Positions 1-7,914 of a DNA stretch of 42,295 bases are shown in pieces. Numbering within the stretch: position 1 is the stretch's first letter; each line of letters starts with the position of its first letter. Location of the stretch: contig NZ_JALVAO010000003.1 of NCBI RefSeq assembly GCF_027011145.1, positions 1 to 42,295 of the forward strand, given 5' to 3'. The stretch is from Thermococcus sp. (lineage in GTDB: Archaea; Methanobacteriota_B; Thermococci; Thermococcales; Thermococcaceae). The notes under the pieces were generated by a model. The model was given only the letters and a program-made list of their open reading frames with translations. It made no database searches and was not told where the DNA came from. The position numbers were made by a program, and so were the translations under genes.

Positions 1-239
1 TTTAATATCTGAAATGGATAAAATATAGGTGTCCAGCACCTGATTACGACTATGTTGTCACTTTCAGTATATTCCTCCTTTTTAGATGTTATATTAGCGT
101 AAACTGAAATTTTGATTCTCTCTAGTTTACTGATTGCTTCAACAAGGTTCTTTGTATAGGATGCTACACCGCTAAATTTTGTGTGTTTTTCTCCTCTCTT
201 TGGATATACAGAGATAATGCCAACGTGTATTCTTGCCAT
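1..239 (-). CDS. Glycosyltransferase, GT-B/GT4-like, N-terminal part (runs off the left edge)
   Basis: The reverse strand opens with ATG at 237-239, shortly after a GGTGGTGA Shine-Dalgarno sequence. It reads about 79 residues without a stop to the window edge. The start (MARIHVGIISVYPKRGEKH), followed by a serine/glycine stretch (KFSGVASYTKNLVEAI), is the usual N-terminal Rossmann half of GT-B glycosyltransferases that make surface glycans. The catalytic C-terminal domain lies outside the window, so donor and acceptor cannot be named. It sits 25 nt after the GT2 gene on the same strand and is the third gene of the flippase-GT2-GT4 operon. The DNA is AT-rich like those two genes. Confidence 0.7.
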   Translation of the reverse strand, partial: MARIHVGIISVYPKRGEKHTKFSGVASYTKNLVEAISKLERIKISVYANITSKKEEYTESDNIVVIRCWTPIFYPFQIL

Positions 240-264
240 AGATATCACCACCGTTTCGAATCAA

Positions 265-1014
265 TTACTGTCCCTTCAATTTTGATGTCTTAATTATAGC
301 CTTAAATGGACTATGATACAACCTCACCTTAACCAAAGCCATAAACATCTCAGGGACAACTTTCTTCACATCTAATGTTGAATTTTTGTCATTGTACCAC
401 TCAATCGGAACCTCCTTTATTCTAAACCCCTTTTTATGTGCTAAATAGAGTAACTCCACATCAAATGCGAATCCATTAACCTGCAAATCAGACAAAACTG
501 CGTCAACAACGTCTTTTCTAAACACCTTGGCTCCGCACTGCGTGTCCCTTATACTCAGTCCAAAAAAAATCCTAACTAGCAAATTAAAACCTCTGCTGAG
601 TATCTGTCTATAAAGAGGTTGTGGAATAAGAACTCTGCTCTCTTTTAGCCATCTCGATCCTAAAACAACATCATACCCGTTTTCTATTTCCTTTATTAGT
701 TTCAGGAACTCTTTTGCAGGTGTAGAGTCATCGGCATCGGTAAAACCAATTATCTCTCCGTTTGCGATTTTGAATGCTTCTTTAATTCCTCCTCCTTTTC
801 CAAGCCTTTTTGGGAACTCTAGAATTCTTATATTGTTCTTCCCGCGTGAAAACTCTCTCACAATCTCTGGTGTATTGTCTGTACACCCATCCATCTCAAC
901 TATAAGTTCAAAATTATTCCTAAACGTAGTATTAAAAGTGTTATAATAATCGTTAAGTGTCTTTAAAATCCTTTCCTCCTCGTTATACGCTGGGACTATT
1001 ATTGATACTTTCAT
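265..1014 (-). CDS. GT2 glycosyltransferase, dolichyl-phosphate glucosyltransferase (ALG5)-like
   Basis: This 249-residue GT-A enzyme is expected to move a sugar from a nucleotide donor to a polyprenyl phosphate or glycan on the inner membrane face. The N-terminal IIVPAYNEEERI motif, the D42-x3-D46 site and the metal-binding DAD at residues 93-95 are visible. A DTQCGAK segment about residue 156 is typical of the dolichyl-phosphate glucose/mannose synthase branch. I chose the internal ATG at 1014, not the upstream ATG at 1029, because a GGAGGGG Shine-Dalgarno precedes it and it forms an ATGA overlap with the flippase stop. This points to coupled translation with the flippase. No membrane domain is seen. 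The sugar is unknown. Confidence 0.85.
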   Translation of the reverse strand: MKVSIIVPAYNEEERILKTLNDYYNTFNTTFRNNFELIVEMDGCTDNTPEIVREFSRGKNNIRILEFPKRLGKGGGIKEAFKIANGEIIGFTDADDSTPAKEFLKLIKEIENGYDVVLGSRWLKESRVLIPQPLYRQILSRGFNLLVRIFFGLSIRDTQCGAKVFRKDVVDAVLSDLQVNGFAFDVELLYLAHKKGFRIKEVPIEWYNDKNSTLDVKKVVPEMFMALVKVRLYHSPFKAIIKTSKLKGQ

Positions 1015-2258
1015 TGAGATCCCCTCCATAATGAAATTACCGCAAGTACTAATCCCACTAACATAGCTAGCGAGAGTCCATTTATAATGTTTTCAATTGA
1101 AGTTCTAAAGTAATATAGAGTAATTATCTCGAGGAATACTCCAACCAACAGGGGATAAAAAATTTTTGTTCTGTTTATTGAGAGGGCATAATTCATAATA
1201 ACATTAAGCAGAGCCAAAAGCATCATTGCCAACCCATACCTCCATAAATACGGCGCAACGCTGAGGTACTTTTCTCCGTAAATGAACGTGATAATGAACC
1301 TTGGAAACAGAGCATAAACCAGAACTATTCCCCCAGAAATCAAAAGTGTCAACGCTAATCCCTTTAGCAGCACATGAAAGTGTTCTTCTCCTTTTTCATG
1401 CATCTCTGCGGTTTTTGGGAATATAACCATTCCAACGGCACCCGGTGCAAATAGAACAATTTTCCCTAATACAGAGATAGCTGAATACTCTCCGGCCTCT
1501 AGAGGAGACAGATAGTGCTTTACTAAGATGACATCAATGTTCCACATTGTCGTATATGCAAATATTGACAGAAATGCCAGGCTACTGTAGTTTACAATGT
1601 CTCTGAGATTTACCCCTCCTTCTCCCTCGACTTTGAGCAAATCTCTGAGGAAGAATAGTGTTATAACGAGGGCAAATACATGTGCTAGGAATACCCCAGA
1701 GATGCCACCAACGACTCCCAACCCAAGTAACACAAAAAGGACACCAAAGACCAACTTAAAGAATGACCATGAGGAAGCGCTTATCCCTAAGGCCTCAAAT
1801 CTTTGTAACCCTCTCAAAATTCCCTGATATACTGGAAGAACGAATCCAAATGGTACGGAGGCGAAAAGTAGGATAACTAGCAGGGGATTATCAATTTTAA
1901 GAAACTTGGATATGTACGGGCTTAGAATCACTACGCCCAAGAAAATTAACCCACCAAGCAGTGCCAGACTTTTGCTAGCCCTTACTAAGAGTGTCTTTAT
2001 TTTCCCATACTCATTGTTTATCTTGTATATTGATGTAAATTTTGTTATGGAAGTGTTCACGGTTGTAGAGAATACAGAGAATATATAGAATAGAGACAGC
2101 AAACTAAAGAGCTCTCCATACTCGATTGGAGTTAATAATCTTCCCATAGAGAGCTGATAGAGATAATTAAAAAAGTTTGAAAATCCCATAGCTATCATCA
2201 TTATTGCGGTATCTTTGATGAGTTTACTTTTTTTTATCCAGTCTCTAAGAATGTCCAT
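1011..2258 (-). CDS. Polysaccharide/lipid-linked oligosaccharide flippase (MOP superfamily)
   Basis: This 415-residue integral membrane protein has about 12-14 hydrophobic segments with short loops, as in the Wzx/MurJ-like polysaccharide exporters of the MOP superfamily. The start (KDTAIMMIAMGFSNFFNYLYQ) and a middle G-rich segment (VVGGISGVFLAHVFALVITL) fit that family. It would move a lipid-linked glycan across the membrane, which matches the two glycosyltransferases behind it and AglB nearby. It is the first gene of a reverse-strand operon. A TATA-like TTTTTAAT on that strand (near 2308-2315) precedes it, and GGGGGA lies before the ATG. The DNA is AT-rich compared with the rest of the window, as in variable glycan loci. 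The exact substrate is not readable from sequence. Confidence 0.85.
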   Translation of the reverse strand: MDILRDWIKKSKLIKDTAIMMIAMGFSNFFNYLYQLSMGRLLTPIEYGELFSLLSLFYIFSVFSTTVNTSITKFTSIYKINNEYGKIKTLLVRASKSLALLGGLIFLGVVILSPYISKFLKIDNPLLVILLFASVPFGFVLPVYQGILRGLQRFEALGISASSWSFFKLVFGVLFVLLGLGVVGGISGVFLAHVFALVITLFFLRDLLKVEGEGGVNLRDIVNYSSLAFLSIFAYTTMWNIDVILVKHYLSPLEAGEYSAISVLGKIVLFAPGAVGMVIFPKTAEMHEKGEEHFHVLLKGLALTLLISGGIVLVYALFPRFIITFIYGEKYLSVAPYLWRYGLAMMLLALLNVIMNYALSINRTKIFYPLLVGVFLEIITLYYFRTSIENIINGLSLAMLVGLVLAVISLWRGSQ

Positions 2259-2503
2259 TACATTTCCCCCATGCTGAGGGTTCGGAGAGTGCTCACTTTA
2301 ATACCATTAAAAACTTTTCCAGTTCTAGGAGGTTTGTCAAACTCATCTTTAGAACCTTATCCAAAATCCACGCGGAGTCTTAGGTTTAGTTTTTTCTCAG
2401 CTGATGATCTTTCCATGTGTTTCATTTTCTTTGGTTCTGTTTTCGAACTCTTCTGGATAAGCGTTAGAAATTCACGCTAATTTGCCCTACTCTAGGGGAA
2501 CAC

Positions 2504-2539
2504 ATTTAAATCCTTAAAATTAATCATCTAATTAGGTGA
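2504..2539 (+). promoter_or_regulatory. Promoter and Shine-Dalgarno of the winged-helix gene
   Basis: ATTTAAAT at 2504-2511 is a TATA-like box. The predicted transcription start, about 25 nt on, falls near 2533. AGGTGA at 2534-2539 is a good Shine-Dalgarno. It is placed 3 nt before ATT 2543 or 6 nt before ATA 2546, not before any ATG, GTG or TTG in the reading frame. The rest of the gap 2259-2500 holds the flippase promoter and no supportable gene. Confidence 0.55.
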
Positions 2540-2542
2540 TGA

Positions 2543-3277
2543 ATTATATCCTTATCTATCCTCGACTTTAGAGAATTACTCAAGATCCTCGCGGAGCTAT
2601 TTGGTGAAAATGAGTTTGATAGTAGAACTGCATCTGAAGCCATTTCAACTTATCTTTATCTAACAAGAAAGGATCCACAAATACTTCAGAGGACAAGACC
2701 AAAGCTAATTTCTAATGACCTCCGTAGACTTTATCAGATGGGATTTCTTAGACGTCATAAGGTGTCCAGAGAATGCAGAAATAAAAATGGAAAGGTATAC
2801 AATTGTGGCTATAAGTACATGTACAGAATAACTCGCCAAGGATGGAACTACCTTAAATATCTTGAGGAAAGGAACTTATTGAAATTTACTCTTGAGGACT
2901 TTTCCGAAGTATATAGGAGTGTTCAGATTGCTATTAAAAAATTAGCTCTGATGGAACTGCTAGAAAGGAATGATTCGAACTCTTATCTTTTAATGAGTCT
3001 CATAACTGAAGACATTAACAGATGGTTTTCATCTCAGGGCTTCAGACGATTTCAGATGAAAGAACTCCTCTTTAAACAGAAAACAACTTTGCTGGCATAT
3101 TTTTACAAGGTGATTCTAAACTTTGAGAATCAAATACTGTTAAGGGATCTTCAAATAAAGCTTTTAATAAGGGAATTACGGAAGTGTAAAGAAAAGCATC
3201 ATTTGGGAGATTTAAATCTGCTTACCATAGCAGAACTCAACCTCAAACACATTCATAATGAGAATGAGAAATTATAA
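2543..3277 (+). CDS. Winged-helix DNA-binding protein with non-standard start or early frameshift
   Basis: The first ATG in this frame is at 2738, which gives 179 residues. The frame is open and protein-like back to 2543, just behind two stops, and adds about 65 residues (ILDFRELLKILAELFGENEF, then a basic helix SNDLRRLYQMGFLRR). The helix-turn-helix plus wing (RRHKVSREC, CGYKYMYRITRQGWNYL) straddles the 2738 ATG, so that start would cut the domain. No ATG, GTG or TTG occurs between 2543 and 2738. Either ATT/ATA is used, the start codon has mutated, or one base is inserted near 2559-2562: an ATG at 2539 reads in the other frame and stops after ten codons. The C-terminal half is rich in Lys, Leu and Arg, possibly helical. 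It is likely a regulator of the divergent glycan operon. I do not recognise a named family. Confidence 0.6.
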   Translation: MISLSILDFRELLKILAELFGENEFDSRTASEAISTYLYLTRKDPQILQRTRPKLISNDLRRLYQMGFLRRHKVSRECRNKNGKVYNCGYKYMYRITRQGWNYLKYLEERNLLKFTLEDFSEVYRSVQIAIKKLALMELLERNDSNSYLLMSLITEDINRWFSSQGFRRFQMKELLFKQKTTLLAYFYKVILNFENQILLRDLQIKLLIRELRKCKEKHHLGDLNLLTIAELNLKHIHNENEKL

Positions 3278-3302
3278 CTACATTATGCAGAAGTTAGCTC
3301 TA

Positions 3303-5654
3303 TTAACTCTTCAGCACGTCTTCTATCCTGAACACTCCCCTATCAAGAACCGTCCCCTTCTGAACGTATACGTACCTGACAACGACACTCCCGTTCAAGT
3401 TCTTTGGAAGAGTGAACTCGCTTTTGCCCTTCACGTTAAACCACTTCCTGTAAACGAGCGTCCCGTTGTCGAGGTAGCCGTATACACCAATGGCGGTTCC
3501 AGTCGAGTTTGTAAACCTTAGGACCACTGAACCGTTCTGGGAAGTTACAATCACATTCGGGTGAAGGAACCGGAATATCTTCACAATTCCCCCATCGGAG
3601 TAGAGGAGCTGATAGTTTTTTGAATAGTTGTTGGTGAACATGAGCTTGGCCAGTGGTGTCTCGAATGCTTTCCCGTTCATCAGTATAGCGTAGCCGTAGT
3701 TCAGGTTTATGTAAACGTAAGCATCGAGGGTTGGCCTTTCCTTCAGCGGGACTTCTTGGACTTTTGTCTCTTTCTCAACGAAGACCTTAACAGGAACCCC
3801 CAAGACGTTGCCAATCCTCACTCTCACATCCCAGCTTTCCCCGGGGGTTGCCATTACCGTGTAACCCGGGGCGGTGAACGTTAGGATTCCCGGTGTTGAA
3901 ACAGGCCAAAGAACTACCATAGCGTATCCGGTTTCCCCGGCAGTTCGGAGAATAGCCCCGAACTTTTCAACGGCGTCGAGAGACACTATGATGTAATCAA
4001 TACCAAGGCTCATGAGTCTTTTTTCCGAAACTTTTCCGAGGTAGTAATCCGCTACAAACTTGCTGGGGCTTCCTTGAGCAACCGGCGCCCTCTCCGCAAA
4101 ATAAGTTACCCAGTGTCCCTCGTCCCACCAGGTTAAGACGACGTCGTTGATGTTTGAGTGGTTTCCAAGGTACTCCAATGCCTTCACCCAGTTGTCGTTG
4201 ACAAACGGCCTCACGGACAGAGTATTCTTAAATCCTGTATATGCCGTCGTTGCCGGGACGAAGATAAGGAGCACCGCCAGGGCAATGACGCCAAACTTTC
4301 TGGCTTTGAGTTTTGGGGCTAGAAGCTCGTAAACCTCAACCAGGCCAATACCGGCCATGAGCGCTATCGTAAGTGAACCTATGAACAGGAACCTTGTCCA
4401 GATGAGCAACATGGGTAAAGCCACCAATGCCAGACCTAAGATGAGGTAGTCGCTAGCTCTTTTCTTCCTAAATGAAATTCCAAAGAGAGGAACCGCCAGA
4501 AAGGCCAGACCGTAGGCCTGGCAGAGGTCACTTAAACCCGTCCTCTGGGTTTCGACTATCGGGGCGTTTACGAAGATTTCCTTTATCAGGTTGTTGAGCT
4601 GTCCATAGTGGTGGGACGCGACTACCAAAGTGGCCAGAACCAAAACTCCGGTAATGACGTACCTCGTCTTTCTGTTTTTTGAGAACCTAGCAAGAATTAC
4701 TAGGATTAAGATTGTCACAACAGCTAAGGAAACGGCGTATTTGAGGTAGAGATAGAGGAATGCGTCCTTTATAAAGCCGAAGTTAAAACCAAACTCTTCG
4801 GCAATCTTTTTGCCAAGCCACCTGTTGTAACCGACCATTCCAAAGCCAAATTTTTCTCCGATTGAGTTCGCTATTAACACCCCAAGGACTGTCGAGAGCG
4901 CTATGATTACCCCCTCAACTATTTTCTCGTCCCTTTTCAGGACAAAAACTCCAAGGGAAAGCAGGAATGCATTCGCGAGGACGAAGGCGAATATTGGATA
5001 GTAAGCCTGCCAGAAGAAAGCTGAGAGCCCCGTTGCTACCCCAGGAATAAGATAAAATGCAAACCTCTCATACTCCCATCGTTTGGGTTTCCACGTTAGT
5101 CCCAGGGTTATCCCAAGGAGAGCCACGCTGTACCAGAAGAGCATATAGTTGTCTCCCCTGTAGTAGCCGGCCATGGAGCGGAAGACGTGGCCAAAGCTTA
5201 CAGCCAGCAGAAAGGCCGACAGAAACGCCTCCTTCTTTCCATAGAGCCTGAGGACAGCCAGGTAAGTGAAAACCACTGTCAGAACGCCGAAGATTACGGG
5301 TGTTACCCTGAAGGCGTTGTAGAGGGAGAGGCCGAGGAAATGAAGGAGCTTGTATACATACGCAGGGGTCATCCACAGGCCAAGAGGGTGGAAGAGCTTT
5401 ATCTGAATTCCCCATGGACCAAGTGCATAGGGGAAGAAGTTTACCCAGCCATGGCTTAACGCGTATCTTATGTATGCTAGGTGAAAGTAGGGATCGTAGC
5501 CGAGGAGGTACTTAAAGCGCATTGGAAGGAGCCTGATTACAAGGGCAATTGAGACTATGGTTGGGAGTGCAAACTTTAATTCAAGAAATTTTTTAGATGG
5601 GAAAAAAACTTTGTCTGTTACTTTGCTCATCAAACTAACTTTTTCGTCGTTCAT
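3303..5654 (-). CDS. aglB: Oligosaccharyltransferase STT3/AglB (short paralogue type)
   Basis: AglB transfers the lipid-linked oligosaccharide to Asn in N-x-S/T sequons outside the cell. The 783-residue protein has about 11-13 membrane segments (residues 30-460) and then a soluble C-terminal part. The first acidic motif is GYDPYFH (D54, H58), the second RGDN (D168), a TIXE-like VETQ lies about residue 366, and the hallmark is WWDEG at 509-513. The usual archaeal form is WWDYG, so the fourth position (E for Y) is unusual. The size resembles the shorter Thermococcales paralogues, not the roughly 970-residue AglB-L. It starts at ATG 5654 behind GGGAGAG, 2 nt after the sugar nucleotidyltransferase, so the two are co-transcribed. 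Family call is firm; the paralogue assignment is inferred from length. Confidence 0.95.
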   Translation of the reverse strand: MNDEKVSLMSKVTDKVFFPSKKFLELKFALPTIVSIALVIRLLPMRFKYLLGYDPYFHLAYIRYALSHGWVNFFPYALGPWGIQIKLFHPLGLWMTPAYVYKLLHFLGLSLYNAFRVTPVIFGVLTVVFTYLAVLRLYGKKEAFLSAFLLAVSFGHVFRSMAGYYRGDNYMLFWYSVALLGITLGLTWKPKRWEYERFAFYLIPGVATGLSAFFWQAYYPIFAFVLANAFLLSLGVFVLKRDEKIVEGVIIALSTVLGVLIANSIGEKFGFGMVGYNRWLGKKIAEEFGFNFGFIKDAFLYLYLKYAVSLAVVTILILVILARFSKNRKTRYVITGVLVLATLVVASHHYGQLNNLIKEIFVNAPIVETQRTGLSDLCQAYGLAFLAVPLFGISFRKKRASDYLILGLALVALPMLLIWTRFLFIGSLTIALMAGIGLVEVYELLAPKLKARKFGVIALAVLLIFVPATTAYTGFKNTLSVRPFVNDNWVKALEYLGNHSNINDVVLTWWDEGHWVTYFAERAPVAQGSPSKFVADYYLGKVSEKRLMSLGIDYIIVSLDAVEKFGAILRTAGETGYAMVVLWPVSTPGILTFTAPGYTVMATPGESWDVRVRIGNVLGVPVKVFVEKETKVQEVPLKERPTLDAYVYINLNYGYAILMNGKAFETPLAKLMFTNNYSKNYQLLYSDGGIVKIFRFLHPNVIVTSQNGSVVLRFTNSTGTAIGVYGYLDNGTLVYRKWFNVKGKSEFTLPKNLNGSVVVRYVYVQKGTVLDRGVFRIEDVLKS

Positions 5655-5656
5655 TC

Positions 5657-6652
5657 TTACTCTCCCCTCTGTATTTTCGCATGACCCCCGACAAGGCTCT
5701 TCCTAAGCTCTAAGTTCCTTATCTCGCACTTCTCGTCTATGATTGAGCGCCATATAGTAGAATTCCTGATAACGGTCTTCCTGAAGATTATGGAATCGCT
5801 AACGTCGGAGTTCTCTATGATGCAGTCTTCGCCAATATAGGCGAAGGGTCCTATGATTGAACGCCCCAGTATCTTTGCACCCTTCTTTATAACTACAGGC
5901 GGGATTATCTTAGAGTATGGGCTTATTTGGATTTCCTCTATGTGGCTTTCTTTCATCAAAGTTCTCAGGGCTTCGAGGTAGCTATCGGCAGAGCCTATGT
6001 CGTACCAGTACTCGGAAAAGCGGTAGGCCTTAATTGACTCTCCCTTCTTAAGGAGCCACTGGACGAAGTAGCCAGGTGAATCTCTATTTCCATTAGAGAG
6101 ATAATTGTCAAGAAGTTCCATGACTCTCCTGGGAAAGACATAAACACCCGTGCTTATAAGGGTCGAACGTGGCTGTGCTGGCTTCTCCTCGAAGGCAATC
6201 ACTTTGTCTCCCTCGAGCACGACAACACCGTAGCGCTTGGCCAGTTCAAAGTCACCCACATCGTAGACTGCTATCAGTGTTTCCCCGCTGTACCTACCCA
6301 GAAACTCCGCCAGGGAGAATGAAAAGATGTTGTCGCCAGCTATAACGAGGTAGTCATCGAAGCCGAGCTCCTCGACGGCCTTTCTCATGGCTCCTATCGT
6401 TCCCAGCTTCTCCTCCTCATGGAGCGTGTCTTCTATGATTAGCTCAACACCGTACTCATCGGCAACAGGCCTGAAGTTGGACTCAAAGAAGCGGTTCGTT
6501 GAGATGTAAACTGGTAAATCCAGCTTCAAAACTTTCTCGAGGATATAATCTATTATCCTCTTTTCACCAACAGGAAGTAAAGCCTTGGGGTTATCTTTAG
6601 TTATTGGCCAAAGCCTCGTGGCGTAACCGCCGGCCATTATGAGGACTTTCAT
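5657..6652 (-). CDS. Sugar-phosphate nucleotidyltransferase (glucose-1-P thymidylyltransferase / mannose-1-P guanylyltransferase type)
   Basis: This cytoplasmic enzyme joins a sugar-1-phosphate to an NTP, giving an activated sugar and pyrophosphate. The 331 residues start MKVLIMAGGYATRLWPIT with the G-x(3)-T-R signature and the NPKALLPVG lysine motif. AGDNIF supplies the metal-binding Asp in the nucleotidyltransferase domain (about 1-225). The C-terminal hexapeptide-like repeats (about 245-325: IIPPVVIKKGAKILGRSIIG and similar) form a left-handed beta helix. I took ATG 6652, after GGGTGAAAAG, over ATG 6703, whose 17 extra residues lack a Shine-Dalgarno. It lies directly before aglB in one operon and presumably feeds glycan assembly. 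Sugar and base specificity are not certain. Confidence 0.88.
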   Translation of the reverse strand: MKVLIMAGGYATRLWPITKDNPKALLPVGEKRIIDYILEKVLKLDLPVYISTNRFFESNFRPVADEYGVELIIEDTLHEEEKLGTIGAMRKAVEELGFDDYLVIAGDNIFSFSLAEFLGRYSGETLIAVYDVGDFELAKRYGVVVLEGDKVIAFEEKPAQPRSTLISTGVYVFPRRVMELLDNYLSNGNRDSPGYFVQWLLKKGESIKAYRFSEYWYDIGSADSYLEALRTLMKESHIEEIQISPYSKIIPPVVIKKGAKILGRSIIGPFAYIGEDCIIENSDVSDSIIFRKTVIRNSTIWRSIIDEKCEIRNLELRKSLVGGHAKIQRGE

Positions 6653-6676
6653 CTTTTCACCCTCTATTCCTTGCGG

Positions 6677-6716
6677 AATAATTAATACAAAAAACTTTCC
6701 CAAAACTTAATAATCG
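6677..6716. promoter_or_regulatory. Divergent promoters between the nucleotidyltransferase and epimerase genes
   Basis: GTATTAATTATTCC on the reverse strand (6677-6690) lies about 25 nt before a short leader to ATG 6652. CTTAATAATC at 6707-6716 is the forward TATA-like box for the gene starting at 6743. The back-to-back placement within 90 bp suggests joint control of two sugar-nucleotide genes. Confidence 0.5.
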
Positions 6717-6742
6717 TTCCTAGAACTCCAGATGGTGATATC

Positions 6743-7687
6743 ATGAGAGTTCTTGTCACTGGTGGCGCTGGCTTCATAGGCTCACACCTCGTCGACAAAC
6801 TGATGGAGCTCGGCCACAGCGTCAGAGTTCTCGACGACCTGAGCGCCGGCAGTTTGGACAACGTCAGGCGCTGGCTCGAGCATGAACGTTTCGAGTTCAT
6901 CAGAGGGGATATGCGGAACCTTGAAGTCGTTGAAAAAGCCGTTAAAGACGTTGAAGCCGTCTTCCACCTTGCGGCAAACCCGGAGGTTAGAATCGGCTCC
7001 CAGAGTCCAGAGCTTCTCTACGAGACCAACGTTTTGATAACCTACAACCTCCTCAACGCGATGAGAGATTCTAACGTCAAATACCTCGTCTTCACGAGCT
7101 CGTCAACGGTCTATGGAGATGCTGATGTCATTCCCACTCCAGAGGACTACGGCCCGCTGGAACCGATAAGCGTCTACGGAGGGGCGAAGCTCGCGGCCGA
7201 GGCCTTGATAAGTGGCTACGCCCATACCTTTGGATTCAGAGCTTTAATCTTCCGTTTGGCGAATATAATAGGTGAGCGCTCCAACCACGGTGTTATCTAT
7301 GATTTCATCAACAAGCTGAGGAAAAACCCAGAGGAGCTTGAAATCCTCGGCGATGGAACCCAGAGGAAGAGCTACCTCCACGTGAGCGACACGGTTGATG
7401 GCATACTTAAAATCTTCGAGCACTTTAAGAAAAGTAACAAAACTGTGGATTTCTACAACCTTGGAAACGACGACTGGATAACGGTTAGAGAGATAGCGGA
7501 GATAGTCAGCGAGGAAATGGGCCTCAAGCCGGTCTTTAAGTTCACTGGGGGAGTTGATGGTGGCCGTGGTTGGAAAGGAGATGTAAAGTTCATGCGCCTT
7601 AGCATAAAGAAAGCCAAGAGAAGTGGCTGGAGACCGAGGCTTAACAGCTATGAGGCAGTCAGAAAAACCGTTAGAGAGCTTCTTTAA
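6743..7687 (+). CDS. NDP-sugar epimerase/dehydratase, UDP-glucose 4-epimerase-like (extended SDR)
   Basis: This 314-residue enzyme is likely to epimerise C4 of a UDP- or other NDP-hexose. GGAGFIGSH at 7-15 is the NAD-binding glycine motif. The SDR catalytic set is complete: Ser about 119-121 in TSSSTVYG, Tyr145 and Lys149 in YGGAK. The FHLAANP segment and a late RKSYLHVSDTVDGI segment match the GalE-like extended SDR branch. The start ATG 6743 follows GGTGATATC. Transcription diverges from the nucleotidyltransferase-aglB operon. The substrate cannot be fixed from sequence, so no symbol is given. Confidence 0.88.
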   Translation: MRVLVTGGAGFIGSHLVDKLMELGHSVRVLDDLSAGSLDNVRRWLEHERFEFIRGDMRNLEVVEKAVKDVEAVFHLAANPEVRIGSQSPELLYETNVLITYNLLNAMRDSNVKYLVFTSSSTVYGDADVIPTPEDYGPLEPISVYGGAKLAAEALISGYAHTFGFRALIFRLANIIGERSNHGVIYDFINKLRKNPEELEILGDGTQRKSYLHVSDTVDGILKIFEHFKKSNKTVDFYNLGNDDWITVREIAEIVSEEMGLKPVFKFTGGVDGGRGWKGDVKFMRLSIKKAKRSGWRPRLNSYEAVRKTVRELL

Positions 7688-7694
7688 CCGAAAA

Positions 7695-7706
7695 CTTTTT
7701 AAATTC
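7695..7706 (+). promoter_or_regulatory. TATA box of the tRNA-Glu/tRNA-Ile unit
   Basis: CTTTTTAAATTC sits about 30 nt before the first base of tRNA-Glu, with a purine-rich CCGAAAA (BRE-like) just upstream. The two tRNA genes are 7 nt apart and probably share it. The T-run may also end the epimerase transcript. Confidence 0.6.
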
Positions 7707-7730
7707 TCTCTACTCCTTAATCCCGGAAAC

Positions 7731-7808
7731 GCCCCGGTGGTGTAGCCCGGTCAATCATGCGGGACTCTCGATCCCGCGACCCGGGTTCAAATCCCGGCCG
7801 GGGCACCA
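7731..7808 (+). tRNA. tRNA-Glu (anticodon CTC)
   Basis: The acceptor GCCCCGG (7731-7737) pairs with CCGGGGC (7798-7804). The discriminator is A7805 and CCA is encoded at 7806-7808. The anticodon arm CGGGA / CTCTCGA / TCCCG gives anticodon CTC. The T arm reads CCCGGGTTCAAATCCCGG. No intron is seen. It reads GAG codons. Confidence 0.95.
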
Positions 7809-7815
7809 TTCTATT

Positions 7816-7893
7816 GGGCCCGTGGCTCAGCCTGGTCAGAGCGCCCGCCTGATAAGCGGGAGGTCCGGGGTTCGAAGCCCCGCGGGCCCACCA
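7816..7893 (+). tRNA. tRNA-Ile (anticodon GAT)
   Basis: The acceptor GGGCCCG (7816-7822) pairs with CGGGCCC (7883-7889). The discriminator is A and CCA is encoded at 7891-7893. The anticodon arm CCCGC / CTGATAA / GCGGG gives GAT. The T arm contains GGTTCGAAGCC. No intron. It starts 7 nt after tRNA-Glu, so the two are probably one transcript. Confidence 0.95.
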
Positions 7894-7914
7894 GTTACAA
7901 ACTTCGCCTGCGCG

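Noticed and set aside
2259-2500. Small open frame at 2271-2480
   Set aside because: It reads through a promoter-rich gap with no Shine-Dalgarno and an atypical composition.
5068-5459. Open frames at 5068-5415 (reverse) and 5187-5459 (forward)
   Set aside because: They are shadows of aglB, which has full family motifs.
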